Under the pieces are notes generated by a model, which was given only the letters and a program-made list of their open reading frames with translations, searched no databases and had not been told where the DNA came from. This document shows, piece after piece, positions 23,201 to 38,200 of a DNA stretch of 64,000 nt. A program made the translations under genes and the position numbers. The stretch comes from Siphonodentalium dalli (Eukaryota > Mollusca > Scaphopoda > Gadilida > Siphonodentaliidae): positions 50,206,760 to 50,270,759 of the forward strand of contig CP136069.1 of NCBI GenBank assembly GCA_032622095.1. Direction: 5' to 3'. Numbering within the stretch: position 1 is the first letter of the stretch; every line of letters starts with the position of its first letter.

Positions 23201-26200
23201 ACTATAATACAATTGCTAATTTCTCAAGATGGTATGGGTACTACATGGGATCTATATTTTACTGATGGCAGATCAGTGGTTTTTTGCTTAATCTTTTGTA
23301 TGATATGGTCTAACAAGAGCTACGCTGGGCGTGCAATATACGGAAACTGGTAAAAACGGGGCATAACTCTGGTAAAAATTGGCGGACGGAACTCAAATTT
23401 GAACTTGACCTGTGTTTTGGTGGGAGAAAGTAATATACCAAATTATCATTGAATCCGATAAGCTCTAGTAAAGTTATCATCCGGACAACAAATTTCAGGG
23501 ATTTTCTAAGTCAAATTACGTCAAATAAGGGGCATAACTCCGGTGAAACTTGGCGGACGGAACCCAAATTCGAACTTGAGCTGTCTTTTCTCCTAATAAA
23601 CCCACATACCAAATTTGATTGAAATCGGTTCACTCTAACTAAAGTTATCATCCGGACAACAAATTTCAGGGATTTTCTAAGTCAAATTACGTCAAAAAAG
23701 GGGCCATAACTCTCGCAAAAATTATCGGATTAAAACGAAATTCGGACTTGAGCTGTATTTCGATATATGTAATCCACAAACGAGAGGCCGATCACGATCG
23801 GCAGATGTTAACCCATCCCTTGGCGATAAAAATTTAATATGATCGGATAAATGAGAGTTTTGGTGTTGAATTATAGAGTATACTGTTATGTACTATTATA
23901 GACAAATGTACATAACACAAATTATTGGAATTTATGGGTCACTGGCATTTATATAAGAGAATGCACTGGTACAAGATCTGTAATGATAAACCACCATGGG
24001 TTAAATGTGTAGGTGTGACCTGGACATGGAATACTTGGGTTAATAGAGTCCAATTTAAGTTTACAATAATAATGTGTCCTAGTATACAGATAAGCAACCT
24101 CACCACTGACCCATTAATATCAATTATATAGCAGAGCTGTCAAAATATCACAGGAATTGTTTATGTTGAACACTGACCTCTATTAAACCAATAACAATTA
24201 TAATGATATCAGACCATCTGAAGATATAACTCTGCAGCAGAGATGTCTACTGTTAATATCATGTGATGTTTATTGTTGAATCTTTATTTTAAATTAGATA
24301 CCATAGCCTTCTTTATGAGATTATTTGCACATTGGCATAAGAGACATCAGAAAATAATATAGCCTTATCAATAGCTAAGTAGTCCAAAGGCAATTGGTGA
24401 ATTGGATTTAATGTTGCTCCAAACAGATTTACCAATGTTTGAGTTATGGCAGAATGCGTGAATTCTAAGTTGAAAAAGGGCCATAACTCTGTAACAAAAT
24501 ATCGGATCAAACCCAAATTCGAACTCGATCTGTATTTTGAGAAACCCATATACAAAATTTGGTTTCGATCGGATAAAAAATGTTTGAGTTATCGCATTAC
24601 TCGTAAAGTGTCTATGGACAGACAGACGGACAGACAGACAGACAGACAGACGAACGACGAGTGGTCAATCCGGGCAACGACACTATGTTTACCATACTAT
24701 GGTATGGGTAAACATAAAAAACGGGTTTTGCGTATAAACATTCCAAAATCGAGTTATCATCCGGAAACCAAAAAACATAAGAAAAACTGAATTTTCTGAG
24801 TCGAAAAAGGGGCATAACTCTAAGTAAAAAAACGTCAAATAAGGGGCATAACTCCGGTGAAAATTGGCGGGCGGAACACAAATTCGAACTTGAACTTACT
24901 TTTCGGCTAATAAACCCACATACCAAATTTTATTAAATTTGGTTCAATCTAACTAAAGTTATCATCCGGACAACAGGTTAACGGATAGACGGACGGACGG
25001 ACGCCCGCCCGGACGCCCGCCCGGACGGACAGACCAATACTATAATACGGCCTTTTTTTCAAAAGGGCGTATAAAAACAGACCGTGACTAACGGGACAGA
25101 AAGTGGACATGATATTTTATATCTGTAAGGGGGTATACAAATTTATCTAAACCGCTGGAAATAAACAACAAATGTTTTATCTCAAATGATAAAAAGTTTA
25201 AACCCTCACTCTCTGGAATGATACAGATATTGCAACCACCTTCTGAACGCAAAAAAATAAACAAACAGTGGCGTGACTAACGGAACATCCAAAATCGTGA
25301 CTAACAGGACAAAAAGTGCATTAGGCTTTTCCAACTTTTATATAGGAATTTGAGTTTGTAGCTTGCAAATACTAAGAAGAAAATATTAACTTTGACTAAA
25401 ACATTTTCATAACACAAACAGGAAACAATCTTGAATCAGCTGTTGATAATTAAAACATGAGATATAAAGGGGGCTAAGGGGCAGTAAGTAAACTCAGTAC
25501 ACATACCTAAACTTACTTATCAGGCTACTTTGCTCTGAGGATCACAATCCACAACACTATATAGTGTCAGTGTAGCAAATATTCGGTCAAGATATACATG
25601 TTTATATTTTTTTTATGTTTAATCTAAATGTTCGAAGCCTTTCATCACTTTTAAAACCCAGTTTGCTACCAGAATGCAATGTTATCCCCGCGATGTCCAG
25701 TGTTTTGATTGTCTCACGGATTATATTAGGGGATTACCAAGAACAGACCTCATATGCTCAACCACCATCATCAATTTCACCAAAGGATTAAGCTCTCTGA
25801 ACATTGCACATGTACGGGGGGATTACTACTAATACCAGGTCGGATCTTCCTTGTTAAACCACTCCAGGTCAATCAGAGGATTTAGCTATCCAGCACACAT
25901 GGGACAAACCAGACACTGCAGTCAGATCTCAAAATTAGCCATGGCAAAAGGCATTGCCATAAAAAAGCTGTAGAAGACAATATAATAATTCATGCAATTC
26001 TTAAGAAATGCTTTAGAATAAAAATGACAAATTCAAGGGCTGCTGTAGATATAATAAATGTGTCCTGGTTTGAAAAGTGGTAATAGTGTTATTGTAGTGA
26101 ATGATCTGAAACCAGAACAAATATAAGAGAGAAAAGTTAGATTCATATTACCCATATTTGAACATGACCTGAATTTTGGACTGGCATACTAATTTTGGTT

Positions 26201-29200
26201 CTATTTTGATGACCCAATCTGGAATGAAGTTATCATCAAACCTCAAAACGATAAAATTCTAAGTAAAAAAGGGCCATAACTCTGGTAAAAATCATCTGAC
26301 GAACCCCATAATCAAAATTGACCTTCCCAACCCGATAACCCAAATTAAGGCTATCATCCAGAAACCATTGTCTCATGGATGCGTGCATAGACACACAAAG
26401 AGACAATGAGCATTATATACTAGTATATATGTACACATGTAGATGAAATTTTGCTTTTGCAATGAAACTAACAGCTATATTTAAAGACAAATATCACTTT
26501 TTACAAAAAAAATTGGTTATTTTTTATGCTATTCAGAATCGTGACTAACGGGACAATTACCGTGGCGTGACTAACGGGACAAATTTCACAAGTCACTATT
26601 CTCAAATTCTGTTTGCCATAATCCAGTTTCCATTGATGTAGTAAATTGACTTCATATCGAGAGATAATTTATAGAGACTTAAAATAGATATCTCACTGAT
26701 GTAAAAGTTCTCACCTTTTCGGTGAAAAGAGGGGACAATTTCGTGACTAACAGGACATGAAAGTTCCATGAACGATAAATAAATTTTCTTCGACAAAAGG
26801 GAAGAACCATCAAACTTAACATTTTTTTGTAACACTCAGCATATTATTTGTGAAATTAAACATTAAAGTAACATTACACGGCCACTATTATTATGTAAAC
26901 ATACCAGTATTACAGCGAATAGCATTATTAACCTGGAAATACTAAATACTGGACGAAGGTTACCCCATATGTAATTTTTGAACAAAAGAATTACCAAGAA
27001 TAATTTTATTGAATTCTTACTCTTCAGATACTGTCCTTTGAAAAAAAAAGTAACAAATGCTCTGTATAAATGATTGGATTTTTAGCTACCATGTCTCATT
27101 TTCATGGAATTGCTCTTAAAACTAAATTACGATTTATCCTCAGTTATAAATTTAGCTACATTTCTGTTGATGATGTAATGGCTAAAATATATTGCTTGGA
27201 AAACGGTAGGATTTTATTCCTTAAAATTATCCATATATACATCACTATCCAGAATTCTTGAAACTAGAGGTGTGACTGTCCCAATGGGACTACGGATACC
27301 CCCCTGTTTTTAAAATACTAAGATGTTTCACATGTCAGTAAACAATTAGTTAAAATAATAAAATAACAGTTCCCATTGCAGGTGTACAACCATAACCCTA
27401 ATCTTAAACCTATTGACTGAAAAATGTAGGAATAAAAGCTTGGACCAAATTATGTATGTTGCGAAAAAAATTCTAAGTCGAAAAAGGGGAATAACTCCAC
27501 ACAAAAAATATCGGACAGACGTCATAATCGCAGGTGCACAGGTTCCCATGGTACTAAATATCAGTGCCAAGATTAAAAAACATTGACCGAAAAACGTAGG
27601 AATAAAAGCTCGGACAAAATTATGCATGTTGCAAAAATATTTCTAAGTCGAAAAAGGGGGATAACTCCACCAAAAAATGTCGGACAGACGTCATAATCGC
27701 AGGTCCACAAGTTCCCACGGTTCTAAATATCTGTGCCAAAATTGACCTAAAAATGTAGGAATAAAAGCTCGGATAAAAATATACATGTTCTAAGTCGAAA
27801 AAGGGGGGATAACTCCACCAAAAAAAGTCCGACAGACGTCATAATCGCAGGTGCACAGGTTCCCATGGTGGTTGAAATCTGTGCCAAGTTTCACGGAAAT
27901 TGATCAAAAACGACTGAGAAAAACTCCGGACAAATTTGTGTCCACGGACGGACGGACGGACGATGGACGGACGACGGACGGATGGACGGTACGACAAGCT
28001 GACTCCAGTATACCCCCCCCTAACTTCGTTGTGGGGGGTATAAAAAGTAAAAGCCTCCCTCCCTCATCCAATCTGCTCTATATAAATGCCTGAGAACGCA
28101 GGCATATATTTGTAATGGCTTAAGGAACATGCAGGTAAACCTCTTCAGGTTAATCCTGCAGGCTCTCTAATTAGTGCAGCGACCAGATTGAAAAAGGTCT
28201 GGAGGTTATGAGATACCCGAACCTACGATAGAACAAGTAGAAATTAGATTTTTGGAAGAAGAAATATAGATGGTTCACGAAAATGACAGTAATAAGTAAC
28301 AGAATTACTGGTGGCTATGGTCAAATCAACGATGAAAGACACCCACCAGTGATTTTTTAAACAAATTCACAATTTTCTATATGAAGCCCTGTGGCTAAGT
28401 CCTCACTTATTTTAATATCAATGGTTTGGTGGTAGAACTACTTTGTCTTGCCATAACTTTACTTGAAAAAGGGTAATGATTAGTTGGGATTTCATAATCA
28501 TTGGGAGCTGAAAAATGTACTTTTTACTGAAAAATCTCTCTCTTTCACAGAAATATTTTTCTAAAAGACTACTATTTAAAGATGCATAATCCGATTAAGT
28601 GCCCCTCAATTACTATTTATTTGGATTTGGGGGTAAAAAATATTTGATTTGAGTACAATACATGTATTACCATGTAGAAGTTATTGGACCATAATATGTC
28701 AAAAGAATTTCGAACAAAGTTTTGAATGATGTGCGAGATATTAGGTTTTAGTTACTTCTCCCCCAAACACGTTTTTTTTTGGCGAAAAATTGCATATACA
28801 TTTGTTTATTCAAAAACCAAATGTTCAAATTGGATACACATGATAATACTGACCCCTCTACACCTCAATTCTTCTTCCATTTGTGGCCAATTTTCTCCTT
28901 TACTAATGAAGTCGATAAGAGTATCGAATGCTGAATAGAACTCATCTGAATCCTGAAAAGAGAGTAGAAGATTCCCATTTACATATACATTTTCGCATTA
29001 ATATGGAGGAAGCTTTAGATTCTCAAATGGATTCAGTAAAACGTTTGTAGTAGATCCTACAGGTTAATGTGAATAGCAGACATTTATGGATGTATACATA
29101 TATAACAAAAACATTTCACATAAAAAAATACTCGCCTTCCAATCAAGTCTGGATATAGTGTGTCTGACATTTGCAGAATGAGGTCCCCAGAGGGTGAATT

Positions 29201-32200
29201 CTAGCATCACCAAACTCACCTTCTGGAATCTCATTCTGGTTAGGCCTCCACTGCTATGGGAGACCTAGGATCAGATTGAAGTTTCCCAGTTGAAGTTGGT
29301 TATATTCACCTATTATTCACCTCGATTATGCATGTTGTCATCTTCAAATTATGGGATATAGAAACTGAACAGAAGGGAAGAAGTAGCTAAGAACAATATT
29401 AATTTGAGACTATGGAAACTTCGCAGTATATGAGGCCTAAGCAGAATGAGGTCCCCAGAGGGAGAAATTTGGTGATGCTAGCCTGCTGTGTGGGGTATCA
29501 TCACTAAATTCGCCCTTTGGGGACATAATTCTGCAAATGTCAGACACACTACATTCAGACTTGGTTCCAACTGACATGTTTAGAACTGGGAACTTCCAAC
29601 TTCAGTCACTACTGAGTGTATCACTCATAAAATATAGGCTTCAATCCATCAATTGGGTAGAAAACATGGAGCAGATTTATTGGTCATTGCTATTATAGTT
29701 TGTTACATATGTAAATAATATTCACAGAAAATAATACTACTGGCAACCATTAACGATTTATATTATGTTTTGATGGATTCCAGAATTCTCAAATTTTTCA
29801 CCAAATAAGGTGATTTTTACACAAAATTAAACCATAGAATATTGAGTTACTCAAGAAAACTCTTACAAAACATGACTATACTCGGTAGATCAGGTGAGTT
29901 ACCCGCCACAAATAGGGTGAAATGTTACTCTGAGAGCTGGATTCTAGTTTTCACTTGATTTTATTTATGAAACAATTGGTTTTCCCCCCAAATCTCAGCT
30001 TGTTTCTGACTAATTAACTAATTAGCTAATTAATTTTTTTCAGATTCCTCATATATGTGCGAATATTTTGATATATAATATGTCTTGGTGATCAGCGACA
30101 TAATTTAACTTGAAAACTTAGGCCCCTTTTTGGTCTCTGCTGGTCCAGTATACAGCAGAAGATGGACAACTCTATATGCAAAACGGTTGATCTAAAAAAA
30201 ATTACACTGGTGTTCAGTGGTTGTTACATGTTTATGGATCAGCTAGTCTAAAGCAAATAATAAAAGTATGAAGGACACACCATTTGTGTAATTGTAATAC
30301 ATGAGCAGAAGTAATTTTTATAAAGCAGGATTTCTCATTTTCTATAAAAAAAATTGGACTTTTTATATCTACTTTTATTTAAGCCATGTAAAGACCATGT
30401 CATGTCTCTCAAGTCAAAAAACTTTTGAATACCATGCGAGTGTGCATGTTTATATTTTATTTCTGGGGCTCACACCAAAGAAGCATTTCAAGTCAATTGC
30501 TCTCTAAGTCGGTCAGAGCATGCAAATAAGTCTTTACCAGAATAGATCTAGTCATTGACCAGGGCCCGTTCCATTGGGAAAATTTGCACCATAGTAGCTT
30601 ACAATTGGGAATATATAGAGACTATAGGAACAGGTATCTTCATTGTAAAACTCAGTGTAATCAAAGAGCTGAACGTGTTTATTCCTATTTAATAGAACAG
30701 CAATGCCCTAAATAATCGACTCCTTAACCACAGCAGAATTATGGGTAACTTTTCAGGATTTAGTCGGAAATATGGCTTGTTGCTGAGAGCTTTCCGATGA
30801 ATGGCAACAAGCCATATTTCCGACTAAATCCTGAAAAAATACCCATAATTCTGCTGTGGTTAAGGAGTCGATTATTTAGGGCATTACTGTATAAATGGAG
30901 TGTGATGATTTGAAAATTGTCATACCACAACAACATCAGCAATACCTCTGCCGTCTCCATCCCACAAATCAGTGGCAGAGATGAAGAGGTGCTGTGAGGA
31001 AGACCTCAGACAGGCCAAGTCATGTGAGGACCAGATGGCGGGGACAAAATCTGTAATTCAAAAAGTCACCAAAGACTTCGAAAAAAAGATGAACAATGCG
31101 CCTAGTCATCAGCCATCATCGCGCAAGCAACATTATTGACCACAACAACAACATCACCAACAAGACCAAAGAAAAAGATGAAAAAGAAATAACAAAAAAA
31201 AAACATGTCTGGATCATTTTCATCAATTTTCATTTGACATGTATCACAATTTCATGACCCCTCCAAAATAACCAACATGGGTTGAAGGAATTTCATACTG
31301 CCCTTTCAAAACCTCCCCGGACCCTCTCCAAAACCACAAATAAAGGAAAAGAAAATTGTCATAAAATGAATGGAAAGTCATACCATTTGTTCAGAAAACA
31401 AGAGATATTCTTTGAATGGGGAATTTAACCCTTTCATGACTAGAGCTTCCGAAAATTTAGCAAAAACCCTCTACCAATGCATTCTCTTATATATGTGAGA
31501 CGCCCATAGGGTGCCTCGCATATATAAGAGAATACATTGGCCTAGCGCCCTACGGGAGACTCGCATATATAAGAGAATGCACTGGCACAGGATCTTTAAT
31601 GCTGCACCAGCGCAGCTCCCGTCACAGTGTTTTTATAAAACACTGACTTAGAGAGCAGATCTATCTTAACACTATGACATAGTATAACCCATTGATGACA
31701 GGAGCTGTGCTGGTGCAGCATTATAGGCCATGTGCCAGCATATTCTCTTATATATGTGAGTCTGCCATAGGGAGTCTTGCATATATAAGAGAATACACTG
31801 GTCTACAAGGTGAAGGTAAATATTGTTAGGCCAATTCATTCTATTATATATGGGAGGTGCCCTATGGGCGACTCGCATATTTAAGAGAATGCATTGGCAC
31901 AGGGTTTTCGCAAAATTTCAGGAAGCTCCAGTCTTGAAAGGGTTAAGCATATCTATATATATAAAAGAGTAGGATCTGTCTGTCTGTCTGTTTCGGAGTT
32001 TTCTCCCAAACCCAATTTCAAACAAATTTGGTGTGGTGACTCGGGGTATTTAAATTTTGTTTTTAATCAAAATATTTAGTGCGCAAAGCACATAAATGGG
32101 CCGCTGTATAAAGGTTCTGTCTAAGGTCAAAATGGGTGCAAAACTTACAAATCATAGAGTGATATAAACACTCACCCTTTCAGCTTTTATAAGCAAGTTC

Positions 32201-35200
32201 CCAAGAAGCTGCCGTCCCATTTTTACAAAATAATTCTTGTGCTTTGGACATTGGAAGATTTCCTGAAATCATAAAGTATGAGGGCAATAATGATAGACTG
32301 TAACCTCTTCGCTGCTATGATGTCCGTAACTATTACGGACGTAAAAGTGCATGTCATGTGCTATACGGTCCGTAGTACCTATGAACCTACTTAAGCACAC
32401 TAGCATTAGGCCATTATTCATAGCTGGAACTCAGAGATTTGTACATAGGAATAACTGTACCTCGAAGTTTAAAACAGTGTATGATGTTCCACGATTCAGA
32501 ACGATAATAGCCTTTCAACTGAGTCAGTTTTATGGTTCCTGTGATTTTCCCATTATATTTTTCCACTGAGAAATGGCAATAATGTCAAAAGCCCAGTACA
32601 CGATGTCATAACGTCATTTAGCATTATCAACATTAGGTATACAAATGATTAACTATTATTTAACCCTTTAATGATGGGAGCTGTGATGGTGCAGCATTAA
32701 AGATCCTGTGCCAGTGCATTCTCTTATGTATGCTGGTCCCCCATAGGGAGCCTTGCATATATAAGTGAATGCACTGGCTTACAAGGTCAAGGTAAATATT
32801 GTTAGACCAATGCATTCTTTTATATAAGCGAGGCTCCCTATGGGAGACTCGCATATATAAGTGGATGCATTGACACAGTGTTTTTTCGCAAAATTTCAGG
32901 AAGCTCCAGTCATGGAAGGGTCAATGACAGAATATGCTATAAATATTAATTCAGTCATAGAAGCTTGTGTCAATGATAGGAAGGCCTAAAATAGGGTGCT
33001 GGTCATTCGCACAGTGGGCTAGCATCACCAAATTCAGTCTCTGGGGACCTCATTCTGCATGGCCTCATCTGTTATGGGAGATCCAGACATAGATTTAGTT
33101 CCCAAATTGTGAAGATAGTGATGACCACCCATTGGGTACCTCGATTATGTACTGTGTCATCTGCCAATTTGGAGATACATGTATAGAGAAACTAAAATAA
33201 AAAATAAAAAGAATCTTTTTTTTTAAAGTTTCTAAAGAAACTAATAAACTTGTTATTTTGATAATAAAGATACTGTCCACAGAAAACTCAAACAAAACGA
33301 CTGAAGGGCGGTTAATTAGTTTAAAGGTACTCAATCCGAACAGAGGGTCCCCATCTCAACAGATTCCAACAACAACAATCCGATCAGAGGGTCCTATATT
33401 AGTATTTCTTTGGCTTTGGGGGTAAAAAATATTTGATTCGAGTCGAGGAACCCATCAAACAAAGCTCAGAGTTATTAGATATTGATTTTTGAAATTTGTT
33501 ATTTACTCGAGATGAGTACTAATAATTGCCTTCAACTGCCGTAATCTGCTCTGGATGTGTACACCAAAATCTATTCAAACAGACAAGGATGGATAACTCT
33601 AAAATCAAGTGGTAAGAATAACGCAATTTTGACTGAGTTCTGGGCCAGATAGTATTCCCGATAATGAAAAATAATAGATTTCTAAAATCGATATCTAACA
33701 AATCTGAGCTTTGATGGGTGACTTCCTCGACTCGAATCAAATATTTTTGACCCCCGAAGCCATTGAAATAGTAATTGAGAGGAGTTTTATCGGATTGAGT
33801 ACCTTTAACACTATGAACTTAGATGAGGACGGGGGGTTAGTTAGTATACCATTATGAATTCAGATGAGGAAGAGAGTTTAATTTGTTTACCATTATGAAA
33901 CATTATCCTTACCTGGAGAGAGAGCCTAATTCCATAAAGTTTGGCAAGGAATTCTGTGTCTGATAGACAATTAGCCATAACAGTCCTACAAATATGCAAG
34001 AGTTAAAGACATATTATGGACTTATTCGGGTGCGAGAAACTGATAAATTAGTATTCAGGCGCTATGTCAACTATGAGAATGTAGCATTCTACTAGCATCA
34101 CCGAAACTATCAAAGAAATCGACCATACCACTCCATAGATATCATCGTCTGAACTACGCTTAAATATCAATATTTACATCTCGATTCGGGACGCGACAAT
34201 CAGCAATAAACTAACGCAAATGATTTCGCCATCGAGAGTCATTGCATTTAATTACAATATAAGAATGACGATGTGTGTACTGTAAATTAGGATTAATATT
34301 CTTTAAAATAACTACTTTGAGCAAGATTTTTCTACGTTTCTATTTGATCACCCAACCGGAGTGTTTCACATCACTTTAAATGTGTGTGGTGATTTAAACG
34401 ACACAAGGAATCTTGTGTCTGATAGACAATTAGCCATAAAAGTCCTACAAACATGCAACAGTTAAATGTGTGTGGTGATTTAAGAAACACAAGGAATTCT
34501 ATGTCTGATAGACAATTAGCCATAACAGTCCTACAAATACACAACAGTTAAATGTGTATGGTGATTTAAAGGGACCCAAGGCATTCGCAGTGGATAAATG
34601 TGCAAAAAATTTAAAAGTCTGTAAAACATCACCACTAAGAACAACATGGAGAAATAGATCAACTTTGTTCTTATATTCATAGTTCTCCAATAACGAAATA
34701 TCGCGTGTTGAAACCATTGTTATGTAAACAAAATTGTTACGGTGAATTGTCAACAAAAATCAGTAATTGTATAGTAAGTTCAAATATTTAAGTCTGAATA
34801 TGATTTTCAGAATATTTTTCAATGTTTTACCTTTTGCAATGTTTACCGCTAAGTTTTGATTAAACTTTGGTATCTTATTGGACTAATTGGACTTTTATCG
34901 GTACCGGTGTTTGCACTGTAACAGTGTAATGTTTGCATAACAATGGTTTTGATGTGCGAACTCTCTTTATTGGAGAGTTATTACTAATGAAAATAAGAAC
35001 CAAGTCCAACTATTTTTTCATGTACTTGTTGATGATTGTTGTTTTACAGATTTTTATGATATTTCGCATGAACCCACTCTGAAGACCTTAAGTCCCTTTA
35101 ACCCTTTGAACCCTGACGCCCTAAACGTTAAATGGTCCCCACCCGAGGCATCTGACGTTATATAGTGTGTCTGACGATACATGTAAACACGCTCAACTGT

Positions 35201-38200
35201 ATATGGCAATCTACTTTGCTAACCGAACAATAGTGTGTGGCGAAATATGTCACAAGGTATTTCAACGAGACATTCTGTTCTACGTTCAATATCCATCTAG
35301 ATTATATTGCGACTCCCTTTGGTCGCGCTATATATTTATAACGAAATTCTTATTCTTTATCTATGATAAAAGGCATTTCTCAAAATGCATCTCTGTGCAT
35401 GCGCGACGAAACAGACCCATGTCACCAATTTGGCTGCTAAAAGAGTTATGTACATGTGACTCATTCATGCAAAGTAGACGCACAATTGTAGTTAATTTGC
35501 GCTTTGATTGCAAAGTTTCTAACAAATACTTCTCCTTTTCCAACAATAAAAAGCATTTATTTTTCTCAAAATAGCCGTCTGTACATACACGAAGAAACAT
35601 ACCTTCTGTCGTCAGTTTGTCTGTCAAAGTCACATGGGTGAACATGTGACGCATGCATGCAAAGTAGAAGTACAACACTGTTATGTGCGTTTATTATGCT
35701 GTAATTTCGTGCATCAAATATCTTATGATTTCCGGACCGGTATTCCCGTCTCCCGGGATATAGGAATATAAGGATTGGACCAATATTCCGGTCTCTAGGG
35801 TTCAAAGGGTTAAGTACATTCATGTTTGTACATGAGTATCAACTTCTTGTTACAGCTATGGTGCCAGAAATTTGCAGAATGAGGTCACCAGAGGGTGAAT
35901 TTAGTGCACAGCACAGCTTCTCTGGAAAGTATCTTTATTTTCAAATTAAAAAGTTTTTAGTTTCTTTGGAAACTTCTTTCGAAAGTTACTTTTTCTTTTT
36001 TAGATTAGTTTCTCTATATCCCCAAATTGGCAGATGACACAATGCATAATTGAGGTGACCAATGGGTGTACATCACCATCTTCACCATCTGGGAATTTAA
36101 ATATGAGTCTAAGTCTCCCATAGCAGATGAGGCCATGCAGAATGAGGTTCACAGAGGATGAATTTAGTGACGCTAACACGTTGTGCACGGCAGCGTCACT
36201 AAATTCACCCTCTGGGGACCTCATTGCAAATGTCCAGCACAATATTTTCAGGCCTGTTCCATTCATTTCAGCCGTTAAATAATAATCTCCTTTACCCCAG
36301 CAGAATTATGGGTAACTTTTCAGGATTTAGTCGGAAATATGGCTTGTTACCATTCATCGGAAAGCTCTCACAAGTCATATTTCCGACTAAATGCTGAAAA
36401 GTTACCCATAATTCTGCTGTGGTTAAGGAGTCGATTATTTATGGTATTACTGTGGGTAATTTGCCCATTCCAGCATAATGAATGGAATTGTCCGCAAGGC
36501 GACACAAATAAATTGGCAATGTCACACTATGCTGCCATCAATCACAATATCTTACAATCTAAATGTTGAGTTGCATATAGATAGTTGTAAATACAAATAT
36601 AATAATTTCATGATATGACAATGGAGCTGCCAGGTCAAACTGCATGATAAAGTTCTCGCCCTTGCTATACTTGATCAAGCACTCCTAGCAATTATCTAAT
36701 AGGAGTTATAAAAGATAAAGGGATGATTACATGCGACCTCGTCAATGTTGATAATTTGGAGAACAAATGATAATTAAAGGTACTCAATCCGATCCGATGG
36801 TCCCCATATAATCAGATTCCAACAACATTTTTTTAAATGCAGCTTCAGCTATCATAATCGATTTATTGCCCAAAAATAATTCTAACCACTGTCAACCATA
36901 GTATAAAATTGCCCAAAAGGTGTTATTTATCAACATGTAGTTCGACGAAATTTGGCCTTATTTTCAACATACAGCCTCTTGATTTTAGATTTAAACATCT
37001 TCATCCGCAATTTGGTCAGAGACCGTCCGCTTGTCGACTTTTTACCGAGCCACTAATAAGTCTCGATGGTGAAAATAATAGCTTTCAAAAATCAATATCT
37101 AATAACTCTGAGCTTTGATAGGTGGGTTCCTCGACTTGAATCAAATATTTTTTACGCCCGAATCCAAATAAATAATAATTGACGGGCGTTTAATCGGATT
37201 ATGCATCTTTAATACATGGAACAGTACCAGTTCTCCAGCAGTGTTCTACTCATAGAGGGGGGCACCCTTTGCAGTTTGCTGCCAGAGTACAAACAATTTT
37301 TTTTTTTCTCTTCATAGACCATACCTGAGTGTGCGGCAATGTATGTTACCGAATTTCAGCTCGAGAAGACCAGCTTCATACAGAGCCAGATGCTTGAAAA
37401 GCTCTCTGTGACTATCCAAATCAGCAAGATTTGCAAGCTGTAACAAGAAGTGGATAGACATTTATCACATACAGTAATGCCCTAATTAATCGACTCCATA
37501 ACCACAGCAGAATTATGGGTAACTTTTCATGATTTAGTCGGAAATATGGCTTCTTGCCACTCATTGGAAAGCTCTCGATTTAGTCGGAAATATGGCTTGT
37601 TGCCATTCATCGGAAAGCTCTCCCCGAGAGCTTTCCGATGAATGGCAACAAGCCATATTTCCGACTAAATCCTGAAAAGTTACCCATAATTCTGCTGTGG
37701 TTATGGAGTCGATTAATTAGGGCATTACTGTAGCCCCTAAACCCGGCTTCATATTTTTAGTAAGACACACGTGTATTATCGGTAGCACATGCAGTGACGT
37801 AAGAGCTTAGTGCAATGATATCGATGCCAATGCTGGAACTTTAGTATTATGTTAATTAGAATATAATTATGATATTCAATTTGTGTTGGGTTATTTTGTG
37901 TTGACTGTGAGATAAACATGGGGGATTAGGGTGGTTGAACAATTTTGTCAACAGGAAAAGACACATTTAAAATGGAATTATAATTTTTCTTGTAGGTGTC
38001 TTTACTTCTCTTTGGTTGTGATCAATGTTAATTGTTTTTAACCCCAGCCATTTCGAGGTCGTTTTTCCTTGCTAAAATGTAATCATGTAATAAAATGGAT
38101 CTCAAATTTGTTATAATTCTATACGAAATTTATTAACCTTGTCCACTAAAATTGATTAATAAATTTCATATAGAATTGATACTCATTAGAGATCCTCTAT

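Larger units (their letters stand above)
23154..26757 (+). repeat. Seven dispersed copies of the 15-mer GTGACTAACGGGACA
   Basis: Exact or one-mismatch copies on the plus strand at 23154, 25084, 25273, 25297, 26541, 26567 and 26743, all inside intron 8. Surrounding sequence is not obviously repeated. Origin and function unknown. Confidence 0.8.

Noticed and set aside
35167-35574. 135-codon plus-strand frame, the longest in the window
   Set aside because: It lies wholly within TTAA-flanked element R, overlaps a 105-codon minus frame, and shows no domain, membrane pattern or known motif.
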